A stretch of 64,000 bases of DNA from Dryocola boscaweniae (GTDB lineage Bacteria > Pseudomonadota > Gammaproteobacteria > Enterobacterales > Enterobacteriaceae), in contig NZ_JALHAP010000077.1 of NCBI RefSeq assembly GCF_025215095.1, positions 1 through 64,000 on the forward strand. The letters run 5' to 3'. Each line of letters begins with the position of its first letter. Positions within the stretch are counted from its first letter, which is position 1. Shown here piece after piece: positions 17,664 to 26,348 of this stretch. A model generated the notes under the pieces. That model searched no databases and was not told the DNA's origin. It worked only from the letters and a program-made list of their open reading frames with translations. The position numbers and the translations under genes were made by a program.

Positions 17664-18497
17664 ATGACTCAACCCGACAGCCATAAACTGTCCCTCAATA
17701 CCGCAACGGTGCGGCAGCGATGGAAACTCGATCAGATCATTGAAGGGTGCGCCCGGCATGAGATCCGCGGTATAGCGCCATGGCGCGACCAGGTACAGGC
17801 GCTGGGATTAAAAGCGTCCGCGCGTCTTATCCGCCACCACGACCTGATTCTTAGCGGCTACTGTCGTGGCGGTATGTTCCCCGGCAGCACGCCCGAGGAA
17901 CGTCGTGAGAAAGCGCTGGATAATCGCCGGGCGGTGGATGAAGCGCTTGAACTTGGCGCGCCTTGTCTGGTGCTAGTGGTGGGCGGGCTACCTGCCGGCT
18001 CCAAAGATTTGCCCGGCGCCAGGCAGCAGGTGCGCGATGGCTTAAGCGAACTGCTGGACTATGCGCGCCCGCTGGGAATGCCGCTGGCGATTGAACCTTT
18101 GCATCCCATGTATGCCGCCGAGCGCGCATGCGTAAACACGCTGGCGCAGGCTAACGATCTGTGCGACGAACTAGGGGATGCGGGACTGGGTATCGCGGTT
18201 GATTTATATCACACCTGGTGGGACCCGCAGTTTCAGCAGCAGATTGAACGGGCGGGGCTGCGTCGGCTGTTGGCCTTTCATATTTGCGACTGGCTGGCCC
18301 CGACGACAGATATGCTGCTGGATCGCGGGATGATGGGCGATGGCGTGATAGATATCAGGGGCTTTCGTCAGGCGGTAGAGGCGATGGGCTATACAGGTCT
18401 GCATGAAGTGGAAATTTTTTCACAGAACAACTGGTGGCAGCGGGATCCGGATGAGGTGCTCGCCATTTGTAAACAGCGCCACCTTGAATTTGGTTAG
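17664..18497 (+). CDS. Sugar-phosphate isomerase/epimerase-like TIM-barrel protein
   Basis: 277 aa of the xylose-isomerase-like (AP endonuclease 2) superfamily. Metal-site residues typical of the family are visible: AIEPLHPMYA, then VDLYHTWWDP, LLAFHICDW and GLHEVEIF near the end. Members isomerise or epimerise sugars, inosose or keto-sugars, so the exact reaction cannot be read from sequence. ATG 17664 is preceded by GAGG 8 bases upstream; the longer frame from 17625 lacks this. It faces the DUF993 gene. It has an N6-type operator upstream, placing it in the island regulon. Confidence 0.85.
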   Translation: MTQPDSHKLSLNTATVRQRWKLDQIIEGCARHEIRGIAPWRDQVQALGLKASARLIRHHDLILSGYCRGGMFPGSTPEERREKALDNRRAVDEALELGAPCLVLVVGGLPAGSKDLPGARQQVRDGLSELLDYARPLGMPLAIEPLHPMYAAERACVNTLAQANDLCDELGDAGLGIAVDLYHTWWDPQFQQQIERAGLRRLLAFHICDWLAPTTDMLLDRGMMGDGVIDIRGFRQAVEAMGYTGLHEVEIFSQNNWWQRDPDEVLAICKQRHLEFG

Positions 18498-18505
18498 CGC
18501 CTGTA

Positions 18506-18534
18506 TTTTCCCAGAGTATTGAACCCTGGGAAAA
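18506..18534. terminator. Inverted repeat between convergent isomerase and DUF993 genes
   Basis: Perfect 9-bp arms TTTTCCCAG/CTGGGAAAA with an 11-base loop. Symmetric position between convergent stops suggests a shared terminator, but no T-run follows the stem in either direction. Confidence 0.4.
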
Positions 18535-18556
18535 CTAACCTCGGCAGTTTCAGCGC

Positions 18557-19720
18557 TTACAGGCCATAAAGCTTAAGCAGACTTTGCATGCGCTGGGTGG
18601 CCAACTGAGGATTCTGCAGCAGACCGGCCTGGTCTGCCAGGCGGAAAATCTCGGCATAATGGCTAATTTCACGCGCGGCCTGCATTCCCCCCGCCATTGT
18701 GAAATGTTGCTGATGACCGTTGAGCCAGGCAAGAAACACAATACCCGCTTTGTAATATTGCGTCGGCGCCTTAAAGATTTCCCGCGATAGGGGAACGGTT
18801 GGGTTCATCAGACGGTAGTATTCGCTCTTATTGCCCTGCGCCAGTTCGTTGAGCGCGGCCGCGGCAACCGGGGCAATGGCGTCAAAAATGCCTAATAGAG
18901 CATGCGAGTAATAGCCATCTTCTCCCTCGATCAGCTCCGGATAATTAAAATCGTCGCCGGTAAACATTTTTACCTGTGATGGCAGGCGCTTACGGAAATC
19001 GATCTCTTTTTCCTTACTCAGCAGCGAAATCTTAATGCCCTCAACTTTATCAATGTTATTTGAGATGATCTCAAGCACAGTATCGGCTGCGGTTTCAAAC
19101 TCCGTCGAACCCCAATAGCCGGTCAGCGCCGGATCAAACATATCGCCCAGCCAGTGCAGGATAATTTTATCTTTGCTTTGTTCAAGCAGGCGGTTATACA
19201 CGGCGAGATAATCCTGCGGCGTTTTTGCCGCTTTCGCCAGCGCCCGGCTGGCCATCAGAATAATTTTCCCGTTGTGTTTTTCCACCAGCTCCATCTGTTC
19301 TTCATAAGCTGCAATCACCTGTGCAAGCGTCGTAGCCTCGGCCGCCTCCAGCTGATCGGTTCCCACGCCGGCGGCAAGGTCGGCGCCCGGCACCGTTTTC
19401 GCTTCCTGTAGCGTACGGACAATCAGCTCCCTGGCGATGTCCCAGCTTATTCCCATGCCGCGCTGGGCGGTGTCCATCGCCTCGGCAATATTGAATCCCA
19501 GGCGCCAGAGATGATGCCGATAGGCCAGCGTTGAATCCCAGTCGACGCGCGGGTTTTTTAGCCAGTCCGCTCCCTGGTGCTGAGGATCTATGACCACGTG
19601 TGCGGCGGCATAGGCGATACGATTAAAAGCAGGTGAGATAGCGATAGCGCGTTCTTCTGTAGTCACCAGACGATAATCAGCGATGATGCCCTCAGGCGTT
19701 GGCAGATGAATATTCAGCAT
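18557..19720 (-). CDS. DUF993 protein (dihydrodipicolinate-synthase-like fold)
   Basis: 387 aa. I recognise the DUF993 family, distant relatives of DHDPS/N-acetylneuraminate-lyase aldolases. Visible features are HHLWRLGFNIAEAMDTAQRG, VEKHNGKIILMASRALA, LHWLGDMFDPALTGYWGS, VEGIKISLLSKEKE (possible Schiff-base lysine region) and FTGDDFNYPELI. In other bacteria DUF993 genes accompany sugar isomerases and oxidoreductases in catabolic clusters, as here. A retro-aldol or dehydratase step is plausible but unproven. Start at ATG 19718-19720 with AAGGGA upstream; the in-frame ATG at 19735 overlaps that site. An operator lies 17 bp upstream. Confidence 0.8.
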   Translation of the reverse strand: MLNIHLPTPEGIIADYRLVTTEERAIAISPAFNRIAYAAAHVVIDPQHQGADWLKNPRVDWDSTLAYRHHLWRLGFNIAEAMDTAQRGMGISWDIARELIVRTLQEAKTVPGADLAAGVGTDQLEAAEATTLAQVIAAYEEQMELVEKHNGKIILMASRALAKAAKTPQDYLAVYNRLLEQSKDKIILHWLGDMFDPALTGYWGSTEFETAADTVLEIISNNIDKVEGIKISLLSKEKEIDFRKRLPSQVKMFTGDDFNYPELIEGEDGYYSHALLGIFDAIAPVAAAALNELAQGNKSEYYRLMNPTVPLSREIFKAPTQYYKAGIVFLAWLNGHQQHFTMAGGMQAAREISHYAEIFRLADQAGLLQNPQLATQRMQSLLKLYGL

Positions 19721-19736
19721 GTTTTTTCCCTTCATT

Positions 19737-19756
19737 AAGTATCTATTTAGTTACTT
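19737..19756. promoter_or_regulatory. Island operator, N2 type, before DUF993
   Basis: AAGTATCTATTTAGTTACTT, one mismatch between arms; TAACTA-N2-TAGTTA family. Overlaps the promoter/leader of the DUF993 gene. Confidence 0.7.
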
Positions 19757-19915
19757 GTTATCTTTACTTTCCGACCCATGAAAAGTCAAGTTACAAAAGG
19801 CTAGAGTGATAACCCGGGCTGCTTCCCGTAGCCGGGTTACCGCTTTTGATGTGAATAATTGTCGGAGAGTTAACAACAATTATTTAACAGGATTGACATC
19901 AATATCCATCCATTG

Positions 19916-19935
19916 TAGTAACTATCTAGTTATTT
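19916..19935. promoter_or_regulatory. Island operator, N2 type, before the acyl-CoA dehydrogenase
   Basis: TAGTAACTATCTAGTTATTT; core TAACTA-TC-TAGTTA perfect. 60 bp before the acyl-CoA dehydrogenase start. Confidence 0.75.
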
Positions 19936-19995
19936 ATTATATTCAGGCATCGCTGCGGGGCAGCGATGTGACCAATAGCTGGCAGGAGGACGACC

Positions 19996-21129
19996 ATGTA
20001 TTTGACTGAAACCCATCAACAGATCCGCGAAATGACCCGCAAGTTTGCCGACGAAGTGATTCGCCCTCAGGCGGAAGAGCTGGATCGTGAAGAACGCTTT
20101 GCCGGTGAGATATATCAGCAAATGGGCGAGCTGGGGCTTTTTGGCATCACCGTTCCGGAAGAGTACGGCGGCGTGGGCCTGGACGCGGTAGCCTATGCCG
20201 TGGTAATGGAAGAGCTGTCCCGTGGCTATGCCTCCATCGCCGATCAGTGTGGACTGGTGGAGCTGTTGGGAACGCTGCTGTCAAAATATGGGAATGCTGA
20301 ACAGCGCGAGCAGTGGCTGCCGGGGTTGTTAAGCGCGTCGATTAAAGGCGCTTATTGCATCACCGAAGCCGGCGCCGGTTCTGACGTATCGGGCATTAAA
20401 ACCACCGCTACGCGTACCGAAGACGGCTGGGTGCTGAGCGGCAGCAAGCTGTGGATTCATAATGCGCCGGTAGCCGATGTCGCCTTTGTACTTGCGCGTA
20501 CGGATAAAGACGCCGGCCACCGCGGTATGAGCATCTTTATTGTCGACTGCTCCCGCGAAGGGGTTTCCCGTGGCGCAAAAGAACACAAAATGGGGCAGCG
20601 CTCCTCGCAGGTCGGCGAGTTACACTTCAACCAGGTAAAACTGCCGGCCCAGGCGCTGCTGGGGCCTGAAAACCGCGGCTTCCATATTATGATGAGCGTA
20701 CTGAATAAAGGCCGCGTGGGCATCGGCGCGCTGGCGGTAGGCATTGCGCGCGCCGGGCTTGAAGCGGCCATTGAGTATGCGAAACAGCGCGAACAGTTCG
20801 GTAAACCGATCGCTGATTTCCAGGGCGTGCAGTTTATGCTGGCGGATATCGCCAAAGACACCGAAGCCGCGCGTCTGCTGGTGCACAGCGCGGCGTATAA
20901 AATTGACACCGACGCGCCGGATACGTCAATTGCCTGCTCGATGGCTAAATGCTTTGCTGGCGATGTCGCGGTGCTTCACAGCGGTAATGCGGTGCAAATC
21001 TTTGGCGGCGGCGGTTATATTCGCGGCGTTGAGGTGGAGCGTCTGTATCGTGATGCTAAGATCACCCAAATCTATGAAGGTACTAACCAGATCCAACGCA
21101 TGATTATCGGCCGTAATCTACTGGCGTAG
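19996..21129 (+). CDS. Acyl-CoA dehydrogenase
   Basis: 377 aa, FAD-dependent; makes a trans-2-enoyl-CoA from a short or medium acyl-CoA and passes electrons to ETF. Motifs: YCITEAGAGSDV (FAD/substrate), KLWIHNAPVADV, QREQFGKPIADFQGVQFMLA, IFGGGGYIRGVEVERLYRDA. Glu361 in IYEGTNQIQR is at the position of the catalytic base of short/medium-chain enzymes. Chain-length or branched-chain preference cannot be told. ATG 19996 follows GGAGGACGACC. Followed by a strong terminator and convergent with the ETF:quinone oxidoreductase gene. Confidence 0.95.
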   Translation: MYLTETHQQIREMTRKFADEVIRPQAEELDREERFAGEIYQQMGELGLFGITVPEEYGGVGLDAVAYAVVMEELSRGYASIADQCGLVELLGTLLSKYGNAEQREQWLPGLLSASIKGAYCITEAGAGSDVSGIKTTATRTEDGWVLSGSKLWIHNAPVADVAFVLARTDKDAGHRGMSIFIVDCSREGVSRGAKEHKMGQRSSQVGELHFNQVKLPAQALLGPENRGFHIMMSVLNKGRVGIGALAVGIARAGLEAAIEYAKQREQFGKPIADFQGVQFMLADIAKDTEAARLLVHSAAYKIDTDAPDTSIACSMAKCFAGDVAVLHSGNAVQIFGGGGYIRGVEVERLYRDAKITQIYEGTNQIQRMIIGRNLLA

Positions 21130-21148
21130 CGCCGGATAAAGAAGGTTG

Positions 21149-21173
21149 AGCACCCCTGACGGGGTGCTTTTTT
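21149..21173 (+). terminator. Acyl-CoA dehydrogenase terminator
   Basis: 8-bp stem AGCACCCC/GGGGTGCT, 4-base loop, followed by TTTTT. Confidence 0.9.
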
Positions 21174-21260
21174 TACGTGTAATGCGGGGCGGGCAGAGGG
21201 AAGGGTGGATATCGCACGCAAAGAAAACCCCGGCGCTTGCCGGGGCTGAAAGTTGCAACA

Positions 21261-22913
21261 TCACATATTAGGATAGTTGGGGCCGCTTCCCCCTTCCGGC
21301 GCCGTCCAGACGATATTCTGGAATGGATCTTTAATGTCGCAGGTTTTACAGTGCACGCAGTTTTGCGCGTTTATCTGCAATTTAGGTTTGCCTTCAAGAG
21401 TGATGATTTCATAAACGCCCGCCGGGCAATAGCGCTGCGCCGGCTCGGCAAAAAGCGGCAGCGTTTCCCGCACGGACAGCCCGGCATCTTTCAGTTTAAG
21501 ATGACACGGCTGATCCTCATCATGCGACGTATTAGCCAGATATACGGAAGAGAGCTTGTCAAAGCTAAGTTGGTTATCCGGCTTCGGATAGCTGATTGGC
21601 GTGCTTTGTTTAGCGCTACGCAGCTGCAGATTGTCCGCTTTCCTGTCGTGCAAAGTGAACGGCAGCTTTCCTTTAAACCAGTTTTGCTCGATATAGTTGA
21701 ATGCGCCGCCCAGCACCGTACCGAAACGATGCAAGAGCGGCCCAAAATTACGCGACTGGCGCAGCTCTTCTCCAAGCCATGAGTCGCTAAACGCCTGCGC
21801 GAAATCGCTAAGATCTCTTTTCTCATCGGGCGTAGCCGCTAAGGCCTGATACACCGCTTCTGCCGCCAGCATCCCGCTTTTCATTGCCGTATGGCTGCCT
21901 TTGATCTTGGCGAAGTTTAGCGTTCCCGCGTCGCAGCCAATCAGCAACCCGCCAGGAAAATGCATTTTCGGCAGCGCGTTGATGCCCCCTTTAGTAATGG
22001 CGCGCGCTCCGTAAGATATACGTTTCCCGCCGCTTAGGGTTTCGCTAAAGGCCGGGTGGTGCTTCATGCGCTGGAACTCGTCGAACGGGCTTAGCCAGGG
22101 GTTGCGGTAGTTGAGATCGACAATCAGCCCAACCACGACCTGGTTGTTTTCCGTATGGTAGAGAAAGCTGCCGCCCGAGGTTTCGTCATTAAGCGGCCAG
22201 CCGGAGGCATGTATAACATGTCCGGGACGGCTTTTTTCCGGCGGGATATCCCACAGTTCCTTAATACCAAGCGCGTAATGCTGCGGATCGGAACCGGCAT
22301 CAAGCTGATAATTGGCGATTAGCTGCTTGCCAAGATGGCCCCGGCAGCCTTCGGCGAAGAGCGTATATTTCGCCTGCAGGTTCATACCCGGCGTAAAACC
22401 GGGTTTTTCTTCCCCTTTGGCATTAAGGCCCATATCGCCGGTCGTGACGCCAGCTACCGCGCCCGCATCATCATAGAGAATACTGGCGGCGGCAAAGCCC
22501 GGAAAAATATCCACCCCCAGCGACTCGGCCTGCCGGGCAAGCCAGCGGCAAAAATCCGCCAGGCTGATGACATAGTTACCTTCGTTGTGCATCGGAGCAG
22601 GTATAAAGGCGGCGGGGATCTTCCTGGCTTTTTCGCCATCGCGTAACAGTAACAGTTCGTCTTCAGTGACGGGAGTGTTCAGCGGCGCGCCGAGCTGTTG
22701 CCAGTCAGGAAAGAGTTCGTTGAGCGCCCGAGGCTCAAACAGCGCCCCGGAAAGAATATGCGCGCCTATCTCGGCGCCTTTTTCAATAACGCAAACGCTC
22801 AACTGGCGCTCTTCGCGCTGCGCCATCTGCATCAGTCGGCAGGCTGCCGACAGCCCGGCAGGGCCGCCCCCGACGATGAGGACGTCGAATTCCATCGTTT
22901 CACGTTCCACCAT
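21261..22913 (-). CDS. Electron transfer flavoprotein:ubiquinone oxidoreductase
   Basis: Full-length ETF-QO of about 550 aa. It takes electrons from reduced ETF and delivers them to ubiquinone at the membrane. N-terminal FAD site VGGGPAGLSAACRL; long middle region with YALGIKELW and GGLLIGCDAGTLN; C-terminal [4Fe-4S] domain with cysteines in YCPAGVYEI and NCVHCKTCDIKDP. Most Enterobacteriaceae have only shorter FixC/YdiS-type relatives without a fused ferredoxin domain, so this supports horizontal origin. Three nearby ATGs are possible (22922, 22913, 22895); I use the second, after GGAGG. Last gene of the etfB-etfA-ETF-QO operon. Confidence 0.93.
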   Translation of the reverse strand: MVERETMEFDVLIVGGGPAGLSAACRLMQMAQREERQLSVCVIEKGAEIGAHILSGALFEPRALNELFPDWQQLGAPLNTPVTEDELLLLRDGEKARKIPAAFIPAPMHNEGNYVISLADFCRWLARQAESLGVDIFPGFAAASILYDDAGAVAGVTTGDMGLNAKGEEKPGFTPGMNLQAKYTLFAEGCRGHLGKQLIANYQLDAGSDPQHYALGIKELWDIPPEKSRPGHVIHASGWPLNDETSGGSFLYHTENNQVVVGLIVDLNYRNPWLSPFDEFQRMKHHPAFSETLSGGKRISYGARAITKGGINALPKMHFPGGLLIGCDAGTLNFAKIKGSHTAMKSGMLAAEAVYQALAATPDEKRDLSDFAQAFSDSWLGEELRQSRNFGPLLHRFGTVLGGAFNYIEQNWFKGKLPFTLHDRKADNLQLRSAKQSTPISYPKPDNQLSFDKLSSVYLANTSHDEDQPCHLKLKDAGLSVRETLPLFAEPAQRYCPAGVYEIITLEGKPKLQINAQNCVHCKTCDIKDPFQNIVWTAPEGGSGPNYPNM

Positions 22914-22946
22914 AACCTCCATCTTTCGTTACCTGCCCCTTGGTAA

Positions 22947-23876
22947 TCAGAGCTTTGCTACCAGCTGCGGGACAATCTCGAACAGATCGCCCACCAGGCT
23001 GTAATCCGCGATTTTGAAAATCGGCGCTTCTTCGTCACTGTTAATGGCAACGATGACTTTGGCATTACTCATCCCCGCCAGGTGTTGAATCGCCCCAGAG
23101 ATACCCACCGCGATATAGAGATCCGGCGCAACAATCTTACCGGTCTGTCCAACCTGCAGGTCGTTGGCGACCATGCCCGCGTCAACGGCCGCGCGCGATG
23201 CGCCGACCGCGCCGTGCAGTTTGTCGGCAAGTTGTTCGATCAACGCAAAGTTTTCGCGGCTGCCCAGCGCGCGACCGCCGGAAACCACCACGCGCGCGGT
23301 AGCTAGCTGAGGACGGTCTGACTGCGCCAGCTCTTCGCTAATGAAGTCAGCACCCGGCTGGTTAACGACATCGCTTACCTCTTCAATCGGCGCTGAGGAT
23401 TCACCGTTTTGAGCCGCCGGGAAACTGGAGGCACGCACGGTCAGCACCATCAGCTTGTCGTGGCTCTCGACGGTGGCGATGGCGCTGCCTGCATAAATTG
23501 GGCGTTTGAAGACGCTGGGGCTGATGACCGAGATAACGTCGGAAATTTGTGCGACATCGGCCAGGACCGCTACGCGAGGCAGGATATTTTTACCATTTGA
23601 GTTGGCGACGGCGAGGATATGGCTGTAACCCTCACGCAGTGAGAAAATCAGTGCGGCAACGTTTTCAGCCAGCTGATTTTTACAGGCGGCGTTGTCCGCC
23701 AGCAATACTTTTGACACGCCCTCAATGCGCGCCGCTTTTTCCGCTACCGCGCGGCAATTTTCGCCCGCCACCAGCAGGGTAATGTCGCCGCCAAGCTCCC
23801 GGGCGGCGCTGACGGCGTTAAAAGTCACCGCGTTGAGCTGGTTATTGTCATGTTCGACGAGAAGTAGAGTAGCCAT
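22947..23876 (-). CDS. etfA: Electron transfer flavoprotein, alpha subunit
   Basis: 309 aa. N-terminal half is the alpha/beta fold with VEHDNNQL and repeated substrate-face regions; C-terminal FAD domain contains [43 protein letters not shown] and [12 protein letters not shown], all classic EtfA signatures. Partner of EtfB; accepts electrons from the acyl-CoA dehydrogenase. One base separates it from etfB, indicating coupled expression. Confidence 0.96.
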   Translation of the reverse strand: MATLLLVEHDNNQLNAVTFNAVSAARELGGDITLLVAGENCRAVAEKAARIEGVSKVLLADNAACKNQLAENVAALIFSLREGYSHILAVANSNGKNILPRVAVLADVAQISDVISVISPSVFKRPIYAGSAIATVESHDKLMVLTVRASSFPAAQNGESSAPIEEVSDVVNQPGADFISEELAQSDRPQLATARVVVSGGRALGSRENFALIEQLADKLHGAVGASRAAVDAGMVANDLQVGQTGKIVAPDLYIAVGISGAIQHLAGMSNAKVIVAINSDEEAPIFKIADYSLVGDLFEIVPQLVAKL

Positions 23877-23877
23877 A

Positions 23878-24627
23878 TCAAATCACCTTCGCTTCGTTTT
23901 TCAGCTTGTTCAACAGTTCATCCACGCTATCGACGCGTACGCCTGCCTCGCGCGCCGGCGGGGCTTCTACTTTTAACAGCGTCGTGTGCGGACGTAGTTC
24001 AAGGTTATATTCCTCAACCGGCCTGATGCTGAGCGGCTTCTTCTTGGCCTTCATCATGTTGGGCAGGGAGGTATAGCGTGGTTGGTTAAGACGCAGGTCG
24101 GTAGTGATGATGGCCGGGAGCGACAGGGACAGGGTTTGCAGGCCGCCGTCAATCTCACGCGTAACGATAGCCCGGTTATTATCAATGCCAACTTCTGCGG
24201 CGAAGGTTCCCTGCGGATAGCCGCAAAGCGCGGCGAGCATCTGCCCGGTTTGGTTGTTGTCGCCGTCTATAGACTGTTTCCCCATCAGGATTAACGACGG
24301 CTGTTCCTGCTCGACGACTTTCGCCAGCAGCTTCGCCAGGTTAATGGGCTCAAGGGCCTGCTCGGTGGAGATTAACAATCCACGATCGGCGCCCATGGCT
24401 AACGCGCTGCGCAGCTGTTCCTGGGCGATGTCCGGGCCGATAGTCACCACCACAATCTCACTGGCCAGCCCTTTCTCTTTCAGGCGAATGGCTTCTTCAA
24501 CCGCAATCTCGCAGAAAGGGTTGAGCGCCATTTTCGCGTTGGCCAGATCGAGCTGGCTGCCATCGCTTTTAACCCTGATTTTTACGTTATGATCGACAAC
24601 GCGTTTAACGGGGACGAGAATTTTCAT
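23878..24627 (-). CDS. etfB: Electron transfer flavoprotein, beta subunit
   Basis: 249 aa, the usual EtfB length. [12 protein letters not shown] start, [36 protein letters not shown] and [15 protein letters not shown] (AMP/adenosine-binding region). Start set at 24627 with AGAGG 5 bases upstream; a frame to 24651 adds eight unlikely residues. First gene of the ETF operon, with a perfect operator 45 bp upstream. Supplies the electron carrier specific for this island's dehydrogenase. Confidence 0.96.
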   Translation of the reverse strand: MKILVPVKRVVDHNVKIRVKSDGSQLDLANAKMALNPFCEIAVEEAIRLKEKGLASEIVVVTIGPDIAQEQLRSALAMGADRGLLISTEQALEPINLAKLLAKVVEQEQPSLILMGKQSIDGDNNQTGQMLAALCGYPQGTFAAEVGIDNNRAIVTREIDGGLQTLSLSLPAIITTDLRLNQPRYTSLPNMMKAKKKPLSIRPVEEYNLELRPHTTLLKVEAPPAREAGVRVDSVDELLNKLKNEAKVI

Positions 24628-24671
24628 CGCTACCTCTCGGGATGTTTTCACATGTTCTGTTCAATTTAAGT

Positions 24672-24691
24672 AAATAACTATTTAGTTATTT
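24672..24691. promoter_or_regulatory. Island operator, N2 type, before the ETF operon
   Basis: AAATAACTATTTAGTTATTT, a perfect inverted repeat of 9-bp arms around TT. Confidence 0.8.
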
Positions 24692-24740
24692 AATCAACCG
24701 ATTTTTGCCCATGGATAAGCACATGGGCAGCAATTTGTGA

Positions 24741-26327
24741 TCAGTTCGACGCGATAATCAGATCGCTTGCTTTCTCTGCAATCATAATCGTCGGCGCATT
24801 GGTATTGGAGCTGACCAGGCTTGGCATCACCGAGGAGTCCACCACGCGCAGCCCCTCGATACCCCGGACGCGCAACTGCGTATCGACGACCGCCATCTCG
24901 TCGATTCCCATTTTGCAGGTTCCCACCGGGTGATAGCAGGTGCGCGCAAAATTGCGGATGTAGTTTTCCAGATCCTTGTCGCTTTGCGCCTCGCTGCCGG
25001 GCATATGCTCACGGCGAATATAGGGCGAGAACGCGCTTTGCTGCATGATATTGCGCATCAGCTTGCATCCCTCAATGGTCATTTTCAGATCGTAGGGATC
25101 GCTGAGATAATTGGGGTCAATAAGCGGGGCATCGCTGGAGTCTGCGGTTCGCAAAATCACCCGGCCACGGCTGCGCGGACGCAGAAAATAGCTGTTGATA
25201 GTGACGCCCGAACCGGAAGGCACCGGTTCGATACCGGCTTCTACGCCCGCGCCCGCCAGGAAATGGATTTGCGTATCCGGATTAACGGACTGCTTATCGG
25301 CATACCAGAACGCACCGCCTTCAACAATATTCGAACACACCGGCCCTTTGCGGAACAGCATATATTCCAGCCCGGCCCACAGCATCCAGTGCGTCTTTTT
25401 GTACTTGTCGTAGCTAAGGGCGTTGCTAAGTTCGAAGATCAGGTCGACGCCAAGATGGTCCTGCAGGTTCTCCCCAACGCCGGGCAGATCCACCGCCACC
25501 GAAATCCCTTTTTTCGTCAGCTCATCCGCCGCGCCAATGCCCGAAAGTTGCAGCAGCTTAGGCGAACCAATAGCGCCAGCGCTAACGATAACTTCGCGGC
25601 TGGCGTGCAGCAGCTGGCGCTTACCATCCTGATAAATCTCCACGCCAACGGCGCGATTGTTATCAATTATCAGACGTGAAATATGGCAGCCGGTTTTAAT
25701 GGTGAGGTTACCGCGCCGGCCCGCGTCTTTAAGGTAACCCACCGCTGCAGAACAGCGGCGGGCGTTGCGGGTTGTGGTTTGATACAGGCCACAGCCAGCC
25801 TGCGTGGCGCCGTTGAAGTCAGGGTTATACGGCAGACCCGCCTGCTGACAGGCTTTGCTGAAGGTTTTGCTCATCAGATTGGCGCTGACCGGGCTGGAAA
25901 CGCCCAGAGGTCCGCCCGAGCCGTGCCAGGCATCTGAAAAAGTATCGTTATCTTCGGATTTAATGAAATAGCGCTGAATATCGGCAAACGACCAGCCTTC
26001 GCAGCCTTCTTCCGCGGCCCAGCGATCGTAATCCGCGGGCGTGCCGCGGGTGAACACTTCGGCGTTGATTGAGCTGCCGCCTCCCAGCACGCGCCCCTGA
26101 GCAAACAGCAGTTCCCGGTTGCCAAGCTGAGGCTGGGATACGGTTTTATAACCCCAGGTCAGCGGCCCGGCGGTAAGTTTGCTAAAGCCGACGGGCAAAT
26201 GGATATAAGGGTTGCTGTCTTTCGGGCCTGCCTCAACCAGCAATACCTTACAGTCGGCGTTTTCGCTTAAGCGTGACGCGAGAACGCTACCCGCCGAACC
26301 GCCGCCAATAATAATGAAGTCGTACAT
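24741..26327 (-). CDS. GMC-family FAD alcohol dehydrogenase (choline-dehydrogenase-like)
   Basis: 528 aa glucose-methanol-choline oxidoreductase; oxidises a primary alcohol to an aldehyde with FAD. N-terminal FYDFIIIGGGSAGS-type Rossmann motif (YDFIIIGGGSAGSVLASRL), then GRVLGGGSSINAEVF (GMC signature 1), GAIGSPKLLQLSGIG (signature 2), and CYHPVGTCKMG with candidate catalytic His466, followed by SSNTNAPTIMIAEKASDLI. Resembles BetA but no betT, betI or betaine genes accompany it, so choline is not the likely substrate. Start ATG 26325-26327 after AGGGGA. Lies 21 bp after the aldehyde dehydrogenase; the two probably act in sequence. Confidence 0.93.
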   Translation of the reverse strand: MYDFIIIGGGSAGSVLASRLSENADCKVLLVEAGPKDSNPYIHLPVGFSKLTAGPLTWGYKTVSQPQLGNRELLFAQGRVLGGGSSINAEVFTRGTPADYDRWAAEEGCEGWSFADIQRYFIKSEDNDTFSDAWHGSGGPLGVSSPVSANLMSKTFSKACQQAGLPYNPDFNGATQAGCGLYQTTTRNARRCSAAVGYLKDAGRRGNLTIKTGCHISRLIIDNNRAVGVEIYQDGKRQLLHASREVIVSAGAIGSPKLLQLSGIGAADELTKKGISVAVDLPGVGENLQDHLGVDLIFELSNALSYDKYKKTHWMLWAGLEYMLFRKGPVCSNIVEGGAFWYADKQSVNPDTQIHFLAGAGVEAGIEPVPSGSGVTINSYFLRPRSRGRVILRTADSSDAPLIDPNYLSDPYDLKMTIEGCKLMRNIMQQSAFSPYIRREHMPGSEAQSDKDLENYIRNFARTCYHPVGTCKMGIDEMAVVDTQLRVRGIEGLRVVDSSVMPSLVSSNTNAPTIMIAEKASDLIIASN

Positions 26328-26348
26328 GTTTAATCCCCTGCCCAAAAA

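Noticed and set aside
24930..25679. Plus-strand ORF of 249 codons inside the GMC gene
   Set aside because: Antisense to a strongly conserved enzyme; no recognisable motif.
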